A stretch of DNA of 5,627 nt from NCBI GenBank assembly GCA_009785655.1, contig WQVW01000119.1, positions 1 to 5,627 on the forward strand, read 5' to 3'. Position 1 is the first letter of the stretch; every line of letters starts with the position of its first letter. This DNA is from Oscillospiraceae bacterium (GTDB taxonomy: Bacteria > Bacillota > Clostridia > Oscillospirales > Oscillospiraceae). Below are positions 1 to 5,619 of this stretch, in pieces. The notes below the pieces were generated by a model that saw only the letters and a program-made list of their open reading frames with translations, made no database searches and was not told the origin of the DNA. The translations under genes were made by a program, and so were the position numbers.

Positions 1-1
1 G

Positions 2-112
2 CGTTTTTTTGACGCATTATTGAATCTGCAAAACATCCTCGAAAAACAGGGGTATATAGAGGCTTGCTGGCACAGATTTTTTCTTGTGTGCAAAACGGGG
101 AAAAGCGCATGA
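2..112 (+). CDS. C-terminal end of an upstream gene, possibly a SAM-dependent methyltransferase (5' truncated)
   Basis: This frame is open from the left edge and ends at TGA 110-112, giving 36 residues and no start inside the window. The tail has an amphipathic helix-like stretch (DALLNLQNILEKQGY) followed by HRFFLVCKTGK. That pattern, a helix ending in LEKxGY or LEKxGF and then a hydrophobic strand closing with a lysine, is common at the C-terminus of class I SAM-dependent methyltransferases. Coding status is supported by the ATGA overlap of its stop with the ATG at 109 of the next gene, the usual sign of a co-translated pair. None of the SAM-binding motifs lie in the window, so the family is a guess from the tail alone. 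That the frame is a real gene end is likelier than the specific function. Confidence 0.5.
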   Translation, partial: RFFDALLNLQNILEKQGYIEACWHRFFLVCKTGKSA

Positions 113-1173
113 TTAAGAAGCGGCTTAACGCGATTTATCAATCTCATAAAAACGAGTTTTCGGGGACGTGTCTGATAACACGTGGTGCGGAAATCTTGCT
201 TTCAGAGTCAAACGGATTTGCAAATCTGGACTTCAATGTGGCAAACGCCATGAATACCAGATTTGATACCGCGTCGGTGACAAAAGTATTCACGGCTGTC
301 GCTGTTTTGCAATTGGTAGAACGGGGCGCGTTGCGTTTGGATGATAAAATTCACGATATATTAGATCTAAAAGGTACGGCGATACCTGATGATGTACTCG
401 TAAAACACTTACTTAACCATACGTCAGGAATCGCGGATGACGCGGATGAAGAGGCGGGGGAAGATTATTCCGCGTTATTTGTGGACAAACCCAATTACGC
501 AATACGGAACTGTGCCGATTTCTTGCCGCAGTTTGCATATAAGTCGTCGAACTTTAAGGCCGGGACGAATGTGCGATACAATAATTGTGCGTTCATATTG
601 TTAGGGTTAGTGATTGAGCGGGTGGTTGGGATGGATTATCGCAGTTTTGTGACAGCGCATGTTTTCAAGCCCGCAGGGATGGCACATACATATTTCGGCG
701 CGAAAGATGAGGTGTGCCCAAATACTGCTGAAGGATATTTTGCCGTTCGCGATGAGAATGGCGGTTTTATGAAATGGAAGAAAAATATATATTCCTGTCC
801 GCCTATTGGAACGGCAGATGGCGGAGCGTTCACAACCGCTGGCGATTTGAATATGTTCATCTGTGCACTTAAGAACGGGACGTTGCTCTCGCCTGGATAC
901 ACTGACATGTTGTTTACGCCGCAATGCGCGTTCACGCGGCAGCACGATTTTGGTATGTGGCGTACGGGTTACGGTTTTGAATTTATTGAATCGGACGGAA
1001 CAGTTTTATGCATGTACAAGGAAGGCGTGAATAGCGGCGTTGCCGCGATGTGTGCTTACTACCCAGAATTAGACATCTGTCTGAACATGTTGTCGAATCG
1101 AGACGGGTCGTTTTGGACGATTTGCGGAGAACTGCAAGCGGTTCTGCTTGAAGAGAGATTGAAGTCTAAATAA
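109..1173 (+). CDS. Serine hydrolase of the beta-lactamase / PBP4*-like family (class C fold)
   Basis: A 354-residue protein with the layout of the beta-lactamase-related serine hydrolases (esterases, D-aminopeptidases, PBP4*-type enzymes). Visible motifs are the nucleophile SVTK (S56, K59) in FDTASVTKVFTAVAVLQLVE, the LLNHTSGI signature near 101-108, the second catalytic motif YNN (Y157, N159) in RYNNCAFILLG, the GGAFTTAGDLNMF segment near 238-250, and a KEG triplet (K304, G306) where relatives have HxG or KTG. It ends with the typical AYYPELDICLNMLSN strand. The full triad suggests an active enzyme; the substrate cannot be read from sequence. No signal peptide or membrane segment is visible, so it is probably cytoplasmic, unlike classical beta-lactamases. 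ATG 109 is preferred over an in-frame TTG at 64 (which would add 15 residues) because it has a GGGG-containing ribosome binding site 8 nt upstream and overlaps the preceding stop in ATGA. It is probably co-transcribed with the upstream gene and not part of the aro operon, which has its own promoter. Confidence 0.88.
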   Translation: MIKKRLNAIYQSHKNEFSGTCLITRGAEILLSESNGFANLDFNVANAMNTRFDTASVTKVFTAVAVLQLVERGALRLDDKIHDILDLKGTAIPDDVLVKHLLNHTSGIADDADEEAGEDYSALFVDKPNYAIRNCADFLPQFAYKSSNFKAGTNVRYNNCAFILLGLVIERVVGMDYRSFVTAHVFKPAGMAHTYFGAKDEVCPNTAEGYFAVRDENGGFMKWKKNIYSCPPIGTADGGAFTTAGDLNMFICALKNGTLLSPGYTDMLFTPQCAFTRQHDFGMWRTGYGFEFIESDGTVLCMYKEGVNSGVAAMCAYYPELDICLNMLSNRDGSFWTICGELQAVLLEERLKSK

Positions 1174-1176
1174 TAT

Positions 1177-1205
1177 TTGCCCAAGCCGGATTAGTTTGAT
1201 ATAAT
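1177..1205 (+). promoter_or_regulatory. Sigma-A/sigma-70-type promoter of the aro operon (extended -10)
   Basis: The -35 element TTGCCC (1177-1182, 4 of 6 to TTGACA) is followed by a 17-bp spacer and a perfect TATAAT at 1200-1205. TG at 1197-1198 forms an extended -10 (TGnTATAAT). The -35 starts only 3 nt after the serine hydrolase stop. Initiation would be expected near 1212, giving a leader of about 45 nt before aroF. That leader is too short for a T-box, riboswitch or transcription attenuator. The aroF ribosome binding site is GAAAGGA at 1239-1245. No clear operator was found. The motifs are seen directly; activity is inferred. Confidence 0.78.
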
Positions 1206-1257
1206 AATCTAAATAAATAATCAAGAGGCGCACGCGCTGAAAGGAATGGTCATATAA

Positions 1258-2262
1258 ATGATAGCCGTACTAAAACCTGATGCCACGCGGGAGCAGATTG
1301 ATAATCTGACGACATGGTTCGAGAAACGCGGGCTGAACGTGCAACTTTCTGTGGGGCAGCTCAGCACAGTCATCGGGCTGATTGGCGACACCAGCCAGAT
1401 TGATGTGGATCTGCTTGAAGGGCTTGATATCATTGAATCAGTGAAGCGGATAACCGAGCCGTATAAAAGCGCGAACCGCAAATTTCACCCGGACGACACG
1501 GTCGTGGATATCGGTGGAATAAAGATCGGCGGCGGGAATTTTCAATTGATTGCGGGACCTTGCTCCGTTGAGTCGAAGGATCAGATAATCGGGATCGCCC
1601 AAAGCGTAAAGCAATCTGGTGCTACGCTGTTGCGCGGTGGTGCGTTCAAACCGCGTACATCGCCGTATGACTTCCAGGGATTGAAGGCGGAAGGAATCGA
1701 GTTTTTGCTGGAAGCGAAAGAACTCACAGGGATGCCGATTGTCACGGAGATCATGAACACCAATCACCTTCCGATGTTTGAGCATGTGGACGTCATCCAG
1801 GTCGGCGCGCGCAACATGCAGAATTTTGAGATGCTGCGAGAGCTGGGGAAGACGGATAAGCCGGTGCTGCTGAAACGTGGGCTGGCCAACACGCTCACGG
1901 AGCTTTTGATGAGTGCCGAGTACATCATGGCCGGCGGGAACAAAAACGTGATCTTGTGTGAACGCGGCGTCAGGACATTTGAGACGCAGACGCGCAACAC
2001 GCTGGATTTGTCAGCCGTGCCGATATTGCGTGAGCTTACGCACCTGCCGATAGTCATCGATCCGAGCCATGCGACCGGTATCGCGCGAGTGGTAAAACCG
2101 ATGGCAATGGCCGCCGCCGCTGCCGGCGCAGACGGAATTATGATCGAAGTCCATAATGACCCGGTGAACGCGTTATGCGACGGGGCGCAATCATTGACGC
2201 CGGAACAATTTGAAGATGTGGCCGGCATGGTGCGGAAAATCCGTGAGGTGGTCACGGCATGA
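1258..2262 (+). CDS. aroF: 3-deoxy-7-phosphoheptulonate (DAHP) synthase, type Iβ with N-terminal ferredoxin-like regulatory domain
   Basis: Catalyses the first shikimate-pathway step, condensing phosphoenolpyruvate and erythrose 4-phosphate to DAHP in the cytoplasm. The 334-residue protein matches the architecture of the Thermotoga-type enzyme: an N-terminal ferredoxin-like (ACT-like) domain at about 1-70, a linker with the FHPDDTVV motif, and a TIM-barrel catalytic domain from about 80. Metal ligands can be placed at C102 (AGPCS), H271 (DPSHATG), E297 (IEVH) and D308. Substrate-binding segments are RGGAFKPRTSP (126-136), GARN (183-186), KRG (206-208) and CERG (234-237). In this family the N-terminal domain mediates feedback inhibition by aromatic amino acids (Tyr/Phe in Thermotoga), so allosteric control is likely here. 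It is the first gene behind the promoter at 1177-1205. ATG 1258 is the only sensible start: a nearer in-frame ATG at 1246 hits TAA after three codons. The spacer from GAAAGGA is rather long (12 nt). Some databases name this family aroF or aroG. Confidence 0.97.
   Translation: MIAVLKPDATREQIDNLTTWFEKRGLNVQLSVGQLSTVIGLIGDTSQIDVDLLEGLDIIESVKRITEPYKSANRKFHPDDTVVDIGGIKIGGGNFQLIAGPCSVESKDQIIGIAQSVKQSGATLLRGGAFKPRTSPYDFQGLKAEGIEFLLEAKELTGMPIVTEIMNTNHLPMFEHVDVIQVGARNMQNFEMLRELGKTDKPVLLKRGLANTLTELLMSAEYIMAGGNKNVILCERGVRTFETQTRNTLDLSAVPILRELTHLPIVIDPSHATGIARVVKPMAMAAAAAGADGIMIEVHNDPVNALCDGAQSLTPEQFEDVAGMVRKIREVVTA
2241..2257 (+). other. Small perfect stem-loop at the aroF 3' end, overlapping a Shine-Dalgarno-like sequence
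   Basis: CCGTGA (2241-2246) and TCACGG (2252-2257) are perfect reverse complements around a 5-nt GGTGG loop. They lie in the last codons of aroF and end 3 nt before its stop. No T-run follows, so this is not an intrinsic terminator. The sequence GAGGTG (2245-2250), a good ribosome binding site for the ATG at 2259, is partly in the stem and partly in the loop. A role in controlling re-initiation is possible, but a 6-bp stem can arise by chance. Confidence 0.3.
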
Positions 2263-2282
2263 TTGTCAGGTGTGGCGGATGA
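2259..2282 (+). CDS. Possible 7-codon micro-ORF bridging aroF and aroB (MIVRCGG)
   Basis: ATG 2259-2261 overlaps the aroF stop (TGA 2260-2262) in an ATGA, runs for seven codons, and ends at TGA 2280-2282, which overlaps the aroB start (ATG 2279-2281) in a second ATGA. GAGGTG at 2245-2250 sits 8 nt upstream of its ATG, ideal spacing and a better ribosome binding site than the AGGTG before aroB. The peptide has no recognisable function. If translated, its likely role is to carry terminating ribosomes from aroF to aroB. Coincidence is a real alternative, because a 16-nt gap between genes has room for such an arrangement by chance. Confidence 0.3.
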   Translation: MIVRCGG

Positions 2283-3313
2283 GAACAATCAGGGTAAACG
2301 CATCAAAAGCATACGACGTGCTGGTCGGTGCGGGATTGCTAGACCGTGCGGGTGGATTGATCAAAGCCGCCGCCGGTGGGGATTTGGCAGTGGTTGTTAC
2401 GGACGATATAGTCGCTGGGCTGTATTTAGACAGGTTGATCAACGCGCTCACCGATGCTGGATATAAAACATGTGTTTTTGAGGTTGAAAACGGAGAATCG
2501 TCAAAAAACACGCAGAATTACATAAAATTGCTCAACTTTTTGGCGGAACATGGCGTGACAAGATCCGACATTGTCGTCGCATTGGGCGGCGGGGTTGTTG
2601 GGGATCTTGCGGGATTTGCCGCTGCGACGTATATGCGCGGTGTGCCGTATGTGCAGATACCGACGACGCTGTTGGCGGCGGTGGATTCCTCCGTTGGCGG
2701 GAAGACGGCGATTGATTTGCCCGTTGGGAAAAATCTGGCGGGAGCCTTTTATCAGCCGGAGATTGTGATCTGTGACCATGATTTACTGCAAACGCTGTCG
2801 GAACGCGTTTTTGCGGACGGAATGGCAGAAGTGATTAAATACGGTATGATCGCAGACCCGGAATTGTTTCGGATGACTGATCTTGAGGAGATAATCACCA
2901 GGTGCGTCACGATAAAGCGTGATGTGGTCTGTGAGGATGAATTTGAAACCGGGGTGCGCAAGTTGCTTAACTTCGGACACACAGTGGGACACGCTGTGGA
3001 GAAATTGAGCAATTACGCAATTTCTCACGGTGAAGCGGTGGCAATCGGCATGGCTGTTGAAACACGTGCGGCGGTCAGTGAAGGATTCTGTGATGAGACA
3101 TGTCTTAATGAGCTTATAGAGACGCTGAAACGCAACCAGTTGTCATTTGAATCCCCATATGGTACAGAAGAATTATTTATTGCCGCTGGATCAGATAAAA
3201 AGCGTAACGGGGACACCATCACACTGATTTTCCCGCAGGAAATCGGTAAATGCGTACTGCGCGATGTTAAAGTCAGTGATCTAAAGCGGTTGATAGCGTG
3301 TGGAACGGGGTGA
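2279..3313 (+). CDS. aroB: 3-dehydroquinate synthase
   Basis: Catalyses the second shikimate-pathway step, the NAD- and divalent-metal-dependent cyclisation of DAHP to 3-dehydroquinate, in the cytoplasm. The protein is 344 residues, within the family's usual 340-370. The N-terminal NAD-binding region carries ENGESSKN and GGGVVGDLAGFAAATYMRG (from G103), followed by QIPTTLLAAVDSSVGGKT (K142 ends the SSVGGK core) and GKNLAGAFYQP. Metal ligands map to E184 (AEVIKYG), H234 (NFGHTVGHA) and H250 (SHGEAV). The 16-residue H234-H250 spacing equals that of the ligands in the fungal enzyme. The conserved DKKRNGDTITLIFP block is near the end. ATG 2279 was chosen because homology starts at MRTIRVNASKAYDVLVG and AGGTG (2268-2272) lies 6 nt upstream; the frame stays open back into aroF, but those extra residues look non-homologous. 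It starts 16 nt after aroF. Confidence 0.97.
   Translation: MRTIRVNASKAYDVLVGAGLLDRAGGLIKAAAGGDLAVVVTDDIVAGLYLDRLINALTDAGYKTCVFEVENGESSKNTQNYIKLLNFLAEHGVTRSDIVVALGGGVVGDLAGFAAATYMRGVPYVQIPTTLLAAVDSSVGGKTAIDLPVGKNLAGAFYQPEIVICDHDLLQTLSERVFADGMAEVIKYGMIADPELFRMTDLEEIITRCVTIKRDVVCEDEFETGVRKLLNFGHTVGHAVEKLSNYAISHGEAVAIGMAVETRAAVSEGFCDETCLNELIETLKRNQLSFESPYGTEELFIAAGSDKKRNGDTITLIFPQEIGKCVLRDVKVSDLKRLIACGTG
3307..3312 (+). promoter_or_regulatory. Ribosome binding site of aroA, inside the aroB stop region
   Basis: GGGGTG, in the context ACGGGGTGA that matches AGGAGGTGA at 7 of 9 positions, overlaps the last codon and the stop of aroB. It lies 7 nt before TTG 3320. This good spacing is the main support for the rare TTG start of aroA, because no ATG or GTG lies near the N-terminal homology. 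Confidence 0.7.
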
Positions 3314-3319
3314 TAGACT

Positions 3320-4534
3320 TTGAATATCACGATCAATAAGGCGATTGTCGGCGGTACGGTAAAGTCCATTGCGTCCAAATCGCAGGCGCACAGATTGCTA
3401 ATATGCGCCGCGCTGGCCGATTCGGAGACGGTGGTTTCGTATGCCGAGACTTCCGACGATATTGAGGCGACGGCCCATTGTCTCGCTGCCATCAGGCGTG
3501 GGGATTCTGATCTTAACGTGCGGGAGAGCGGGTCAACGCTTCGGTTTATGTTACCGGTGTGCTGTGCACTTGGTATTGACGCAACGTTTCATATGAGCGG
3601 GCGGCTGCCCGAACGGCCGATGACACCGCTTTTGGATGCGCTGAGAGAACACGGCTGTACATTCAGCGGTGTGGGCAGCGATTGCCTGAAAAGCTCCGGA
3701 CAGCTTTCAAGCGGCACATTCAACTTGCCTGGAAATATTTCATCACAGTTTATCAGCGGGCTGTTGCTCGCGCTTCCGCTTTTGGACGGGGACAGCCGAA
3801 TAAATGTCGAAGGCCGGGAGGAATCCGGATCATATATCAACATGACGATTGACGCGTTAAATATATTCGGAATTGAGATTGGGCGTGGGGATGGATCTTA
3901 TCAGGTGAAAAGCCAGCAGTATCAATCCCCTGGCAAGGTGATTGTTGAGGGTGACTGGTCGAATGCCGCGTTCTGGCTCTGTGCCGGGGCTATTGGTATG
4001 GGCGCGGTGACATGCACCAATCTGAACTTAAACTCAAGCCAGGGTGACATGGCGGTTACGCGATTGTTGGAGGCGTTCGGAGCAGAGGTCACATACGGAC
4101 GTGACAGCGTGACAGTGATGCCGAGCCGTGAAAAGTTGCGCGGAATACGCATAGATGCGGAAGATACGCCGGACTTAGTCCCAGTGATAGCTGCCGTTGC
4201 CGCCGTTGCGGCAGGTGAGACGGTGATATATAACGCCGCGCGGCTGCGTATAAAAGAAAGTGACCGTTTGCGTGCTGTGAGTGAGACGCTTTCAACACTT
4301 GGGGCGGATATTACCGAAACGCCGGACGGATTGTTGATCAAAGGCATGGAATCACTGAAAGGCGGGGTGGTTTCGTCCTTTGGAGATCACAGAATCGCGA
4401 TGACTGCCGCAGTTGCCTCATGTGTCTGCAAAGAGCCGGTGACGATAAATGGCGCGGAGGCAGTGGATAAATCATATCCTGGGTTTTTCAGGGATTTTGA
4501 ATCGTTAGGCGGACAAGTGACGGAGGGTGGTTGA
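3320..4534 (+). CDS. aroA: 3-phosphoshikimate 1-carboxyvinyltransferase (EPSP synthase), TTG start
   Basis: Catalyses the sixth shikimate-pathway step, transfer of the enolpyruvyl group of PEP to shikimate 3-phosphate, in the cytoplasm. The 404-residue protein is a little shorter than the 425-430 common in the family but carries all the core blocks: SKSQAHR (K20, S21, R25), ESGSTLRFMLP (69-79), RPM (99-101), GNISSQFISGLLLALPLL (138-155), GDWSNAAF (211-218), NSSQGD, DTPDLVPV with catalytic-type D285, RLRIKESDRL with E313, GDHRIAMTAA (R358) and VDKSYPGFF near the C-terminus. In the PEP-site loop, E. coli G96 and R100 correspond to G71 and R75, while E. coli P101 is F76 here, as I recall from Clostridia-type enzymes. 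TTG at 3320 is the only nearby start fitting the N-terminal homology; the first internal Met is residue 77. It begins 6 nt after aroB, in the same frame, with tandem TGA-TAG between them. Confidence 0.96.
   Translation: MNITINKAIVGGTVKSIASKSQAHRLLICAALADSETVVSYAETSDDIEATAHCLAAIRRGDSDLNVRESGSTLRFMLPVCCALGIDATFHMSGRLPERPMTPLLDALREHGCTFSGVGSDCLKSSGQLSSGTFNLPGNISSQFISGLLLALPLLDGDSRINVEGREESGSYINMTIDALNIFGIEIGRGDGSYQVKSQQYQSPGKVIVEGDWSNAAFWLCAGAIGMGAVTCTNLNLNSSQGDMAVTRLLEAFGAEVTYGRDSVTVMPSREKLRGIRIDAEDTPDLVPVIAAVAAVAAGETVIYNAARLRIKESDRLRAVSETLSTLGADITETPDGLLIKGMESLKGGVVSSFGDHRIAMTAAVASCVCKEPVTINGAEAVDKSYPGFFRDFESLGGQVTEGG
4522..4527 (+). promoter_or_regulatory. Ribosome binding site deciding the aroC start
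   Basis: GGAGGG lies in the last codons of aroA, 8 nt before GTG 4536. An in-frame GTG at 4527 overlaps this site itself and so has no usable ribosome binding site at normal distance. The site therefore favours GTG 4536, 1 nt after the aroA stop (TGA 4532-4534). Confidence 0.75.
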
Positions 4535-4535
4535 C

Positions 4536-5618
4536 GTGGCATCATTCTATGGACAGAACATAAAAATTTCAATATTCGGTCAATCGCATTCTGACGCGAT
4601 AGGCGTTGTTGTTGATGGGCTGTCGGCGGGGTTCAAAATAGATTTCGACCAGTTGCGGGCGTTTATGCTGCGCCGCGCGCCGGGGAGAAATGAGTATTCC
4701 ACAAAACGCAGAGAAGAAGATGCGCTGGAATTCTTGTCGGGGCTTGATAACGGCGTGGCATGCGGCGCACCGCTATGCGCGGTGATACGCAACAGCGATA
4801 CGCGCTCGGCCGATTACGACAAGCTGCGCAATATCCCACGCCCCGGCCATGCGGATTATACTGCGCATATAAAATACGGTGGACACAACGATATTCGTGG
4901 CGGCGGACATTTTTCAGGGCGGCTGACCGCCCCGTTATGTGTGGCGGGGGGCATATGTCTGCAGATGCTTGCGCGGCAGGGCATTGAAATAGCGGCGCAT
5001 ATACAAAGCATTGCAGATATAGAAGACGTTGCATTTGACCCGGTGATTATCAGTGCGAAAGATCTGCGGGCGGCAAAAACAGCGGAGTTCCCTGTGATTT
5101 CAGCTGAAAGCGGGATGAAAATGCGTCAAGCCATTGAGAATGCGCGACGTGATGGAGATTCACTCGGCGGCGTGATTGAGTGTGCGGCAATAGGTCTTCC
5201 AGCGGGATTGGGCGAGCCGATGTTCGATGGGGTGGAGAATCGTGTGGCGCAAATCGTGTTCGGCATACCGGCTGTGAAGGGGATAGAATTCGGCAACGGG
5301 TTCATCTCTGCACGTTTGCGCGGGTCGGAGAATAATGATGCGTTTTATGTTGAGGACGGCGCGGTGAAAACGCGCACGAATAATCATGGCGGGGTTTTAG
5401 GCGGCATAACATCCGGTATGCCGGTAATATTCCGTGCGGCAATCAAGCCGACGCCGTCGATTGCGCTGGAGCAGGAGAGCGTAAATCTGCCTGAGATGGC
5501 GGACGCAAAGCTTACAATTTCCGGCAGGCACGACCCATGTATTGTTCCCAGGGCGGTGCCATGTATTGAGGCGGCTGCCGCGATTGCGATCGCTGACATG
5601 ATGATAAGGGAGCTTTGA
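4536..5618 (+). CDS. aroC: Chorismate synthase, GTG start
   Basis: Catalyses the last common step, 1,4-anti-elimination of phosphate from EPSP to give chorismate, using reduced FMN, in the cytoplasm. The protein is 360 residues, a normal length. Family signatures are the N-terminal FGQSHSDAIG, whose H18 corresponds to the first catalytic histidine (most bacteria have GESHG here), RRAPGRNEYSTKRREED (from about 46), RPGHADYT with the second catalytic histidine H105, DIRGGGHFSGRLTAP (about 119-133), NNHGGVLGGITSGMP (about 272-286) and SGRHDPCIVPRAVP near 329-342 with D333. The QSHS and GGGHFSGR forms are, as I recall, seen in Clostridia relatives. GTG 4536 is chosen over GTG 4527 because of the GGAGGG ribosome binding site. 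It follows aroA by 1 nt and is closely followed by another gene at 5620, so it sits in the middle of an operon. Confidence 0.97.
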   Translation: MASFYGQNIKISIFGQSHSDAIGVVVDGLSAGFKIDFDQLRAFMLRRAPGRNEYSTKRREEDALEFLSGLDNGVACGAPLCAVIRNSDTRSADYDKLRNIPRPGHADYTAHIKYGGHNDIRGGGHFSGRLTAPLCVAGGICLQMLARQGIEIAAHIQSIADIEDVAFDPVIISAKDLRAAKTAEFPVISAESGMKMRQAIENARRDGDSLGGVIECAAIGLPAGLGEPMFDGVENRVAQIVFGIPAVKGIEFGNGFISARLRGSENNDAFYVEDGAVKTRTNNHGGVLGGITSGMPVIFRAAIKPTPSIALEQESVNLPEMADAKLTISGRHDPCIVPRAVPCIEAAAAIAIADMMIREL

Positions 5619-5619
5619 G

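Noticed and set aside
1..15. GCGT...ACGC with a T-run at the left edge, as a possible terminator
   Set aside because: The T-run is in the loop, not after the stem, the stem is 4 bp, and it lies inside an open coding frame.
64..108. TTG 64 as the start of the serine hydrolase
   Set aside because: It would overlap the upstream gene end by 49 nt. ATG 109 has better ribosome binding site spacing and an ATGA overlap, and the extra 15 residues do not form a signal peptide.
1203..1222. Repeated AATAATC (1203-1209 and 1216-1222) as a tandem operator
   Set aside because: It is a short A+T-rich repeat overlapping the -10 region, and is expected by chance in such sequence.
1228..1237. Dyad GCGC-AC-GCGC in the aroF leader as a possible operator or hairpin
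   Set aside because: The half-sites are only 4 bp, the 2-nt loop cannot form a hairpin, and the symmetry does not extend outward. It is likely chance.
1764..2288. A 174-residue open frame on the - strand opposite aroF
   Set aside because: It lies wholly antisense to a clear DAHP synthase, shows no family motif, and is rich in Ser/Thr/Ala as expected of a shadow of a G+C-biased gene.
2263..2466. A 67-residue + strand open frame starting at TTG 2263
   Set aside because: It is a shadow frame within aroB, and its sequence shows no domain.
2979..2998. Inverted repeat CACAG...CTGTG inside aroB
   Set aside because: It falls in the conserved codons of the GHTVGHAVE metal-binding segment, so the protein sequence explains it.
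3025..3492. A 155-residue open frame on the - strand across the aroB-aroA junction
   Set aside because: It is antisense to two well-supported genes, with no ribosome binding site or domain that I recognise.
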